NCBI GenBank assembly: GCA_024224995.1
Contig: JAAENB010000296.1
Coordinates: forward strand, 1-16,112
Length of the DNA stretch: 16,112 bases
Source: a bacterium
GTDB taxonomy: Bacteria; Spirochaetota; UBA4802; UBA5550
Direction: 5' to 3'
The position numbers and the translations under genes were made by a program. A model generated the notes under the pieces. The model did no database searches, was not told the origin of the DNA, and was given only the letters and a program-made list of their open reading frames with translations. Position 1 is the stretch's first letter. Every line of letters begins with the position of its first letter. Below, piece by piece: positions 1 to 5,971 of the stretch.

Positions 1-33
1 ATGCCCTGCGGGCGATTCGGTCCCATACCAGAA

Positions 34-301
34 ATACCCCGGAGGGGTATAGTCATGTAGCCCGGGGATTCACCCCCGGGTAGCCCCATGCTGAAACCGA
101 TCCATTTTTTAAAAACAGTTTCTTCCGTATTTTTTCCCGGCACGGCCGGGTCAGCACTGCAACGTCTCTCAGAACCAAGCCCCTCGCAGGGGTCGCACAC
201 CTTGCCCGGAGCATCTTCGCAAAATAGACCCCGGTATCGACACAGTTTCTTCCGTATTTTTCCCGGCCATCCGGTCCCTGAGCGGAGCCGAAGGGCCGGG
301 T
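34..301. repeat. Cluster of short palindromes and a direct repeat (REP-like intergenic region)
   Basis: This fills most of the gene-free stretch 1-367. Visible hairpin-forming units are: 34-50 (7-bp arms ATACCCC/GGGGTAT, 3-base loop), 61-80 (CCCGGGG/CCCCGGG, 6-base loop), 136-150 (CCCGGC/GCCGGG), 180-192 (CCCCT/AGGGG) and 262-300 (CCCGGCC/GGCCGGG around a CCCTGAGCGGAGCCGAAGGG core). A 26-27 bp direct repeat starting ACAGTTTCTTCCGTAT occurs at 115-141 and 242-267; each copy leads straight into one of the palindromes, so the unit is repeat plus hairpin. Such CCCTGAGCG...CGAAGGG palindromes are widely dispersed intergenic repeats in many bacteria. Open frames across it on both strands are products of the repeat and do not resemble proteins. 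Confidence 0.75.
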
Positions 302-337
302 CAACACCACAGAGGGGGAATCCCAAATAAACACACA

Positions 338-351
338 CCGTGAGGGCACGG
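338..351 (-). terminator. Possible weak terminator after the XRE regulator
   Basis: Reading on the minus strand just past the regulator's stop codon, a hairpin with 5-bp arms (CCGTG/CACGG, 4-base loop) is followed by TGTGTGTTTATTT. The T tract is interrupted and the stem is short, so this is only a plausible intrinsic terminator. The GC-rich palindrome GGCGCGCC at 350-357 overlaps it. Confidence 0.3.
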
Positions 352-367
352 CGCGCCCCTGTTTCCA

Positions 368-715
368 TCACACGGTCATCTTTTTTATCTTCCTGTTATT
401 GATTGCCAGCTCCAGGAAGTACCTGATGTGTTCTTTTTCAGCTTCGTCGAATTTATCGATCTCTTCGAATTGTTTTAAGAGCTTTTTATCGCTTATGCTT
501 GTAAGGTTCTCCTTTTCGGTCTCGCCAAAAAGCAGGTAGTCTGCTGAGACTTCAAATTCCAGGGCAATCCGCTTCACAACTTCCGCCGAAGGAACAGCCT
601 CATTTTTTTCATACTTCCAGATAACACTTTTAGCTGTATCCAGTCTTTGAGCCAGTTTTTCCTGCGACAGACCCTTTCCCTTTCGCAGTTGTTTTATTTT
701 GTCACCTAACGTCAT
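368..715 (-). CDS. XRE-family helix-turn-helix transcriptional regulator
   Basis: A 115-aa DNA-binding protein. Residues about 4-62 form a Cro/CI-type helix-turn-helix domain: IKQLRKGKGLSQEKLAQ is the first half of the fold, and SVIWKYEKNEAVPSAE the recognition helix and following turn, ending in the family-typical VSADYLLFGE. The rest (about 68-115) is charged and predicted helical, probably for dimerisation. The ATG at 715 is chosen because GGGGA lies 6-7 bases upstream; a TTG at 730 would extend the frame by five residues but has no better ribosome site. It is transcribed away from the small gene at 865, the usual arrangement for a local repressor that controls itself and a divergent neighbour. 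The palindrome at 745-755, just upstream of its start, is a candidate operator. The regulated genes and any inducer are unknown. Confidence 0.9.
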   Translation of the reverse strand: MTLGDKIKQLRKGKGLSQEKLAQRLDTAKSVIWKYEKNEAVPSAEVVKRIALEFEVSADYLLFGETEKENLTSISDKKLLKQFEEIDKFDEAEKEHIRYFLELAINNRKIKKMTV

Positions 716-744
716 ACATTTCCCCAGCAAAACAAAAAAAATAG

Positions 745-755
745 ACCTAAAAGGT
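745..755. promoter_or_regulatory. Candidate operator palindrome between divergent genes
   Basis: Perfect inverted repeat ACCT-AAA-AGGT about 30 bp upstream of the XRE regulator's ATG. A related half-site, ACCTAAA, recurs at 800-806 next to the other gene's promoter. Short spaced palindromes in a divergent regulator promoter region are typical XRE operators; binding itself is inferred. Confidence 0.4.
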
Positions 756-765
756 AATTTTTTTC

Positions 766-823
766 TTGACTTCGTTCTATATAAGTATACAAAATATCCA
801 CCTAAAGAGAACTACTCTACAAT
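766..823 (+). promoter_or_regulatory. Candidate promoter region for the small gene at 865
   Basis: Two overlapping possibilities are visible. TTGACT (766-771) with TACAAA (788-793) at 16-bp spacing is one. TACAAT (818-823) is a good -10 with no good -35 and would place the ACCTAAA half-site (800-806) inside its spacer, where a repressor would block it. The sequence alone does not choose between them. Confidence 0.4.
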
Positions 824-864
824 AAAAACAGTGCTCTTTATCAAGATTGTCAAGGAGAAAACAG

Positions 865-1131
865 ATGTCACAAACAACACAGCAAATGCTCGACAGCATA
901 AAAAACGAAAAAGAGATCATCCTGGGGCTGGGTAAGATCGAACGGGCTACCTTAAAGCGCATAACAAAAGAACTCATAGAGAATCTCTCCCGTGAACCCG
1001 GCCCGGCTCATGAAGTTTACTCCACTTCTCCGGAGCAGTTCCGGGTCTCCCTGGCGGGTTTTGAGATGGCTGCTTTGCAGATGATCCATGCGAAGGTTTG
1101 TGCGGAAGACTCAGGGGAGTGCGTGGATTAA
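865..1131 (+). CDS. Hypothetical small protein, 88 aa
   Basis: I do not recognise a family. The start is ATG at 865, preceded by AAGGAG (852-857) with a 7-base spacer, a strong ribosome site; an upstream in-frame TTG at 847 lacks one. The protein is soluble with no signal peptide or membrane segment. The first half (MLDSIKNEKEIILGLGKIERATLKRITKELIENL) is charged and likely helical; the second half has a hydrophobic helix (LAGFEMAALQMIHAKV) and ends with two cysteines near an acidic tail. It is divergent from the XRE regulator and followed after 87 bp by the ATPase gene, which has its own promoter. A role as a partner of the regulator or an antitoxin-like protein is possible but nothing in the sequence proves it. 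Confidence 0.75.
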   Translation: MSQTTQQMLDSIKNEKEIILGLGKIERATLKRITKELIENLSREPGPAHEVYSTSPEQFRVSLAGFEMAALQMIHAKVCAEDSGECVD

Positions 1132-1157
1132 AACAGGGTATGGTTAATTAAAATTAG

Positions 1158-1186
1158 TTGCATTTACATAGGCTCGATTATATTAT
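1158..1186 (+). promoter_or_regulatory. Sigma-70-type promoter for the AAA/PD-(D/E)XK gene
   Basis: TTGCAT (1158-1163) and TATTAT (1181-1186) are separated by exactly 17 bp, with the expected start of transcription near 1193, about 26 bases before the ATG at 1219. The flanks are AT-rich. This suggests the gene is transcribed independently of the small gene upstream. Confidence 0.6.
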
Positions 1187-1218
1187 AGGCACAAATCAAT
1201 TCAACAAAGGTCATTACA

Positions 1219-2799
1219 ATGTTAAAAGAGTTTAACGATACTGGTACCTGTATACCGGAAATGCATTATTTAGTAAACACTTCCAAAAAATTAGATGAAA
1301 TTCTTACTCTTATCATGAAAAGGAGGTATTTTACCATCAACAGACCCCGACAATATGGGAAAAGCACTACACTCTTCTTACTGTCAAAATTACTTACAGA
1401 AAGAAAAGACTATGTACCCATTGAAATCAGTTTCGAAGGGATCGGTTCTAAAGTATTCGAAAACGAGAGCAGCTTTATAAAAGTATTTCTCACAAAAATA
1501 ATGGATGAAGTTAAATATCTGGGAATAGAAAAAAACGTACAGAAACTGGTTTCAAAAAATATTGAAACAAATCATAATATGGCTCAATTATCGGGTTTCA
1601 TTACGGAGTTTACTGAAATTTTAAATCAAAACATTGTATTGATGATCGATGAAGTAGACAAAAGCAGTAATAACCAATTATTTTTAGACTTCCTCGCGAT
1701 GCTGCGTGATAAATATTTAAACAGGAACAAAGGAAAGGACTCAACCTTTCAGAGCATAATCCTGGCAGGTGTTCATGACGTAAAAAACCTTAAATTAAAA
1801 CTACGACCAGATGATGAAAAAAAATTAAACAGTCCCTGGAATATCGCAGTTGATTTTGAAGTAGACATGAGCTTTAACCCTGAAGAAATTGCGACCATGT
1901 TAGAAGACTATTCCCAAACAACGAATATCAGCATGAATATTCCCCAAATATCCGAACTACTCTATTACCATACTTCGGGGTACCCCTTCCTCGTAAGCAG
2001 GCTGTGCAAGCTCATTGATGAAAAAATCATGAAAAAAACTGAAAAACCGGAATGGAAAACAGAGTACATTGACGAAGCCGTGAAACTGATATTGCAGGAA
2101 AAAAATACTAATTTCGATAGTTTGATAAAAAACCTCGAAAACTACAAGGAACTGTACGACCTGGTTTTTGAGACTATCATTGAAGGGATTGAACCATCGT
2201 ATAACGCTGACAACCCCGTAATAGACATGGCGGCCACCTACGGGATACTCAAAAATGAAAATGGTAAAGTTAAAATTCATAACAGGATCTATGAACAGAG
2301 AATTTATAATTACATGAGTTCCAAAGTTGAAACAGCCATGTCTCTTGAAGGATATAACTTCAGGGACAACTTCATCAATGAAGACGGTACACTTGATTTC
2401 GAAAAGGTTCTGCTAAAATTCCGCGAATTCATGAAAAAAGAATACAGCTCTAAAGATAAAGATTTCCTTGAGAGAAATGGAAGGCTTTTATTCCTGGCCT
2501 TTATTAAGCCCATCATAAATGGCTATGGATACGATTTTAAAGAAGTTCAGATATCGGAAGAACTACGGCTTGATGTTGTTATTACCTATTTAAATCAAAA
2601 ATATGTTGTTGAATTAAAAATCTGGCGCGGAGACGTTGCACACCAAAAAGGCCTGGCCCAGCTTTCCCAATACCTGGATAAACTGGAGCTTAATAAGGGT
2701 TTCCTTATTATATTCGACTCAACTAAATTTAAGAATAAAGACTGGAAGACCGAAAAAGTTGTTGTTGAGAATAAAGAAATTTTTATAATAATGGTATAA
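1219..2799 (+). CDS. AAA-like ATPase with C-terminal PD-(D/E)XK nuclease-fold domain
   Basis: A 526-aa protein of the widespread, poorly characterised AAA-ATPase_like / PD-(D/E)XK family. The N-terminus has the family signature (GTCIPEMHYLV, then FTINRPRQYGKST). The P-loop ends in GKST (residues 47-50) but lacks the first glycine of the usual motif, which is normal for the family. Walker B is VLMIDEVD, with D144 and E145. The middle part (about 200-370) is helical and probably a lid and winged-helix region. The C-terminal domain (about 410-526) contains D452 and E465-x-K467, the PD-(D/E)XK metal-site pattern, followed by LSQYLDKL. Biochemical function is not established; nucleic-acid cleavage is only suggested by the fold. 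The start has a modest AAAGG site 8 bases upstream. The gene is visibly more AT-rich than the signalling genes to its right, consistent with mobility; relatives often occur in many copies per genome. Confidence 0.88.
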   Translation: MLKEFNDTGTCIPEMHYLVNTSKKLDEILTLIMKRRYFTINRPRQYGKSTTLFLLSKLLTERKDYVPIEISFEGIGSKVFENESSFIKVFLTKIMDEVKYLGIEKNVQKLVSKNIETNHNMAQLSGFITEFTEILNQNIVLMIDEVDKSSNNQLFLDFLAMLRDKYLNRNKGKDSTFQSIILAGVHDVKNLKLKLRPDDEKKLNSPWNIAVDFEVDMSFNPEEIATMLEDYSQTTNISMNIPQISELLYYHTSGYPFLVSRLCKLIDEKIMKKTEKPEWKTEYIDEAVKLILQEKNTNFDSLIKNLENYKELYDLVFETIIEGIEPSYNADNPVIDMAATYGILKNENGKVKIHNRIYEQRIYNYMSSKVETAMSLEGYNFRDNFINEDGTLDFEKVLLKFREFMKKEYSSKDKDFLERNGRLLFLAFIKPIINGYGYDFKEVQISEELRLDVVITYLNQKYVVELKIWRGDVAHQKGLAQLSQYLDKLELNKGFLIIFDSTKFKNKDWKTEKVVVENKEIFIIMV

Positions 2800-2839
2800 T
2801 AAAACCAGGGGGTTCCAATGAAAAACATGAAGATATTAT

Positions 2840-4465
2840 TTATAAACGGCGTTTAATCACAACCAGGGTTACATCATCAATCTTTAATAAATCCTCAATG
2901 GCATCAAGAACCTCATTATGGATCTCTTGAGCCGGGAGATTCCCTTTCGCTGCAATGAGCTTTTCCAGGGATTCGTTGCCGAACATTTTACCGTTCTTGT
3001 CCATAGCTTCGGTGACGCCATCGGTATAAAGGACCATACAGTCTCCCGGGAACATTTCCAGTTGTCCAACCTCCTGGTTTTCATAGACATTGTTTTTATA
3101 CATATGCGGTTCAATTCCCAGCCAGATTCCCGAGGTTTCCACCACTTCCACCATTCCGGTTTTATACCGGTAGACCAGGATATCCTGGTGCAGTCCGCAA
3201 AAAGTGAACATAGAATTGCCATCCAGGGCAAAGATCGTAATGGTCATATACTTGAACTCACCCAGGAGCTTAATATTTTCCGTAATACTTTTGTTCACAG
3301 CAGCCAGGAGCCGGATAGGCGGTATCCCGGGATTGTCGTGCAGAACCGTATGTATGGCGGTTTGTGCCATCATCATAATGAGGCCGGCAGTAACACCATG
3401 ACCGGAAACATCACCAATCACCAGCCAGTGGCATCCGCCAATTGAAATAACATCATAATAATCGCCGCCCACTTCATCAGCCGGATCAAGGCTCGCCACA
3501 ATATCATAGCCTTCCAGCTGCGGGTTCTGGGGCAGCAGAACGGTCTGGATCTTTTTCGCCAGTTCCATTTCCCCCCAGATGGCATCCCGGGCTTCTTTGA
3601 GATGTTCATTGGTGGCTTCCAGCTCTTCCATAGCATGCTCAAGCTCTTCAGTTCTCCGGTGGACTTTATCTTCAAGATTGGAGCTGTAATCCACAATGGA
3701 ATTGGCCATACTGAGAAACATATTTACCAGGTCACCAATTTCATCGCTTCTCCTGGTATTTCGGATAATATCTTTTTGGGGATTGTCTCCAAAAAGTTTC
3801 ATTTTTTCGGCCAGTTTGATCATGGGCTGAACAATCCCCCGGGTGGTTATCCTGGAAACGAACAGGGCCACGGCAACAATGAGAACCGCGAGAAAGCCGA
3901 ACATTATTTTAATGGCATTATTGATATTGGAAATACGGGTGTCAATTCTCTTGTTTATCTTTTTATTGATCTTCATGAGACTGTTGTAAAAATCATCATG
4001 TCTTTCAGTAATTTCTTCTTTGGCGAGTTTCAAGAGATAGGCAAGTTCTTTTTCGCTGAATCCTTTATCCAGGTCTTCTTTGACACTATCGGAAACCGCG
4101 AAAAAACTGCTCATATGATCATCGATAAGATGGAGGGTAACATTTATATCACCGGCTTCATCGGGAAAGGCTGTTTTCAGTTCCTTGAATTTGACCGTAA
4201 GGCTGTTGATGGTCATGGTATACCGTGATAGATAAAAATCGCTCAGGTTTTCGATATATTCTTTTTCGTAAAATAGTGTTTCGGAAGCATTTTTCTTAAT
4301 CTCCGCCAGAACAACCTTATGCCGGTTGAACAGGTTAACCCGGTTAATCGAGAAAAACGTGACCGACGCGATTAGCACGGCAATAAGAAAATATAAAAGA
4401 TTCACCGTTAGAAATTTTGTTTTCATTCGGAAATCACGAAACCGAAACAGCTTGCTAAGCCCCAT
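2840..4465 (-). CDS. Membrane HAMP-domain SpoIIE/RsbU-type PP2C serine phosphatase
   Basis: A 541-aa inner-membrane sensor phosphatase. TM1 is about residues 18-40 and TM2 about 185-207; the roughly 145 residues between them are helical and face the periplasm, like a four-helix-bundle sensor. A HAMP domain follows (about 207-260), then a coiled coil (260-300), then the phosphatase domain (about 310-541). All metal ligands of the PP2C/SpoIIE fold are visible: D335 and D338 in EVGGDYYDV, D352 in GDVSGHG, D482 in YTDGVTEA, and D530/D531 in DDVTLVV. Such enzymes dephosphorylate STAS anti-anti-sigma proteins in the partner-switching pathway; no STAS gene is present here. The start ATG has GGAGGGG 9 bases upstream. 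The gene lies 51 bp downstream of the substrate-binding lipoprotein on the same strand, probably in one transcript, and converges with the ATPase gene. Confidence 0.92.
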   Translation of the reverse strand: MGLSKLFRFRDFRMKTKFLTVNLLYFLIAVLIASVTFFSINRVNLFNRHKVVLAEIKKNASETLFYEKEYIENLSDFYLSRYTMTINSLTVKFKELKTAFPDEAGDINVTLHLIDDHMSSFFAVSDSVKEDLDKGFSEKELAYLLKLAKEEITERHDDFYNSLMKINKKINKRIDTRISNINNAIKIMFGFLAVLIVAVALFVSRITTRGIVQPMIKLAEKMKLFGDNPQKDIIRNTRRSDEIGDLVNMFLSMANSIVDYSSNLEDKVHRRTEELEHAMEELEATNEHLKEARDAIWGEMELAKKIQTVLLPQNPQLEGYDIVASLDPADEVGGDYYDVISIGGCHWLVIGDVSGHGVTAGLIMMMAQTAIHTVLHDNPGIPPIRLLAAVNKSITENIKLLGEFKYMTITIFALDGNSMFTFCGLHQDILVYRYKTGMVEVVETSGIWLGIEPHMYKNNVYENQEVGQLEMFPGDCMVLYTDGVTEAMDKNGKMFGNESLEKLIAAKGNLPAQEIHNEVLDAIEDLLKIDDVTLVVIKRRL

Positions 4466-4516
4466 TCCCCATTACCCCTCCATTATTATTTCCGTATTAC
4501 TCTGAGCTATTCAAAA

Positions 4517-5689
4517 CTAATATTCAGTCCAGATCTTTTGTTCAACCGTAATCAACAATGGAGTAATGGGCACCAGTTTTCCCTGTTTAATCGAATACAT
4601 TTTTAAGCTTGCAGCGGGTTTATGAATAAGTTTGGTGAAAGTTACCCGGTTAAATGAACCGCCCGTATCGAACTCATTTAAGCTTTCCAGTTCCTTTTTA
4701 ATCTGCCGGCTATTTAAGTCATCACCCGCTCTTTTAATGGCCTCAACTAATATTTTAGCGTTGATATAGCCCTGGATATACCGGCAGCTTCTCTCTTTTT
4801 TCTCCGGATTATATTTTTGGTTGATATCGTGCATCAGTTTCACCCCGGCAAGCTTTGTATCATTCCACACTCCGTAGCCGATTGTTCCGTAGACCTCACT
4901 GGTATCATTTCCAAGTTTTTTAACAACGTTCTCATCAAGAGCCCAATTAAGGAGGATCAGTCTGGTATTGAGCCCCAGCTTTTTAACCGCTTTTATGATC
5001 GCCACAGACGCGGTTCCCGATTGCTGCACAATTGCCCAATCCACTTTCATATTCTTCAACTTTTCAAGAGCTCCCTTTCCGGAAAGGGGAATAACAATCT
5101 TTTCGCTTACATTTATTTTATTCACTTTAGCGAACTCAAGCCCATCAGGGAAAAAAGGAGAACGGCCAAAACCGGTATCATTATAAATAAAAGCTACTTT
5201 CGCGTCATTTTTTACATTTTTGATATACTTTAACGCGATCCGGGTCTGGTCGGAATAGGAAACTGATCCTATAAAGTTATAAGGGTGCTCTTTCCCATCG
5301 GCGATTTTTTCCGAATAGGAGGCGCTAATAAAAGGAATTTTATCGGCAGCTACCTTTGGTGCCAGGGCTTCGGTATCACCGGTTCCCCAGCCGATTATTG
5401 CCAGAACTTTTTGCGCTTTCAGGTTACTGTACCATACATATGCTTCGGATATTTTGTATTTATAATCCTTCCAAATAAGGTTAATCTTTCTGCCATTAAT
5501 CCCGCCCTGTTCGTTCACATAGCGGAGATAATCAATAGCGCCATACCCATACTCTTCTCCTACGTCGCTGGTAGGCCCGGACATGTCAAATATCCCGCCA
5601 ATCCGGATCTCATTGGGAACATCCTGCTTGCAGGAGCCGATGAAACCTGCAATAAGTGTTAATAATAAAAATAATAAAACCTTTTTCAT
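4517..5689 (-). CDS. Substrate-binding lipoprotein, branched-chain amino acid (LivK-like) type
   Basis: A 390-aa periplasmic-binding protein of fold type I (Peripla_BP_6). The N-terminus is a lipoprotein signal, MKKVLLFLLLTLIAGFIGSC, with the acylated cysteine at C20; the lipobox IGSC is relaxed. The mature part begins IRIGGIFDMSGPTSDVGEEY, the typical first strand and helix of Leu/Ile/Val- or amide-binding receptors, and continues with VNEQGGINGRKINL and IAII-like strands of the two lobes. The ATG at 5689 is chosen over an in-frame upstream codon at 5755 because it starts the signal peptide, has GGGAG 7 bases upstream, and the upstream codon lies inside the promoter. No permease or ATPase gene adjoins it. 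Its partner is instead the sensor phosphatase 51 bp downstream, so it may be a receptor subunit. The ligand cannot be read from the sequence. Confidence 0.9.
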   Translation of the reverse strand: MKKVLLFLLLTLIAGFIGSCKQDVPNEIRIGGIFDMSGPTSDVGEEYGYGAIDYLRYVNEQGGINGRKINLIWKDYKYKISEAYVWYSNLKAQKVLAIIGWGTGDTEALAPKVAADKIPFISASYSEKIADGKEHPYNFIGSVSYSDQTRIALKYIKNVKNDAKVAFIYNDTGFGRSPFFPDGLEFAKVNKINVSEKIVIPLSGKGALEKLKNMKVDWAIVQQSGTASVAIIKAVKKLGLNTRLILLNWALDENVVKKLGNDTSEVYGTIGYGVWNDTKLAGVKLMHDINQKYNPEKKERSCRYIQGYINAKILVEAIKRAGDDLNSRQIKKELESLNEFDTGGSFNRVTFTKLIHKPAASLKMYSIKQGKLVPITPLLITVEQKIWTEY

Positions 5690-5726
5690 ATGCACACTCC
5701 CGGTAATTTTTGGACAGTTGTAGTGG

Positions 5727-5755
5727 ATTATATACAAATTACAAGAGAAGATCAA
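5727..5755 (-). promoter_or_regulatory. Sigma-70-type promoter for the binding-protein/phosphatase pair
   Basis: On the minus strand TTGATC (5755-5750) and a perfect TATAAT (5732-5727) are separated by 17 bp. Transcription would begin near 5720, giving a leader of about 30 bases before the ATG at 5689. The promoter lies 22 bp from the edge of the large inverted repeat, so the pair can be expressed independently of the gene beyond it. Confidence 0.7.
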
Positions 5756-5777
5756 GACAAATTTTTTATTTGTGATA

Positions 5778-5971
5778 CCAGGGAGGCCGGAAGCAGTTTA
5801 TTTTTTTAGGTGCGCTCGGGAATTAGTCTGATCTTTCCTCCACCTATGTGATAATACGTCCTGTATTGCACATAGGCGTCGCCATCGTGGCTCCTGTTCC
5901 GGAAAGATCAGACTAATTCCCTGACATCGTTTAAAAACCTAAAAAATTAAACTGCTTCCGGGGAGGCCTGG
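5778..5971. repeat. 194-bp imperfect inverted repeat (MITE/ERIC-like element)
   Basis: The outer arms (5787-5811 and 5937-5961) match at 24 of 25 positions, and the inner arms (5818-5838 and 5901-5921) match at 21 of 21; the two ends CCAGG/CCTGG also pair. The spacers between outer and inner arms differ, 6 bases on the left and 15 on the right. The centre holds two more hairpins: 5843-5876 (arms CCTATGTG/CACATAGG, then AATAC/GTATT around a 5-base loop) and 5881-5891 (GCCA-TCG-TGGC). The element begins directly after the stop codon of the 7TM phosphatase and ends before the next gene's promoter. It encodes no protein. No clear target-site duplication is visible. Confidence 0.85.

Noticed and set aside
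53..349. Open frames on both strands (98 aa minus, 80 aa plus at 88-330)
   Set aside because: They are translations of the palindromic repeats (for example PVPERSRRAGS from the CCTGAGCGGAGCCGAAGG core), without a ribosome site or protein-like composition.
2800..2839. Bidirectional terminator between the convergent ATPase and phosphatase genes
   Set aside because: Only a 4-bp stem (AACC/GGTT) is visible; too weak to call.
2918..4228. Plus-strand frames of 175 and 208 aa (2918-3445 and 3602-4228)
   Set aside because: They lie antisense within the membrane phosphatase gene, whose catalytic motifs are intact; no ribosome site or domain supports them.
5690..5755. Upstream start for the binding lipoprotein
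   Set aside because: It would put 22 hydrophilic residues before the signal peptide and lies within the -35/-10 promoter elements.
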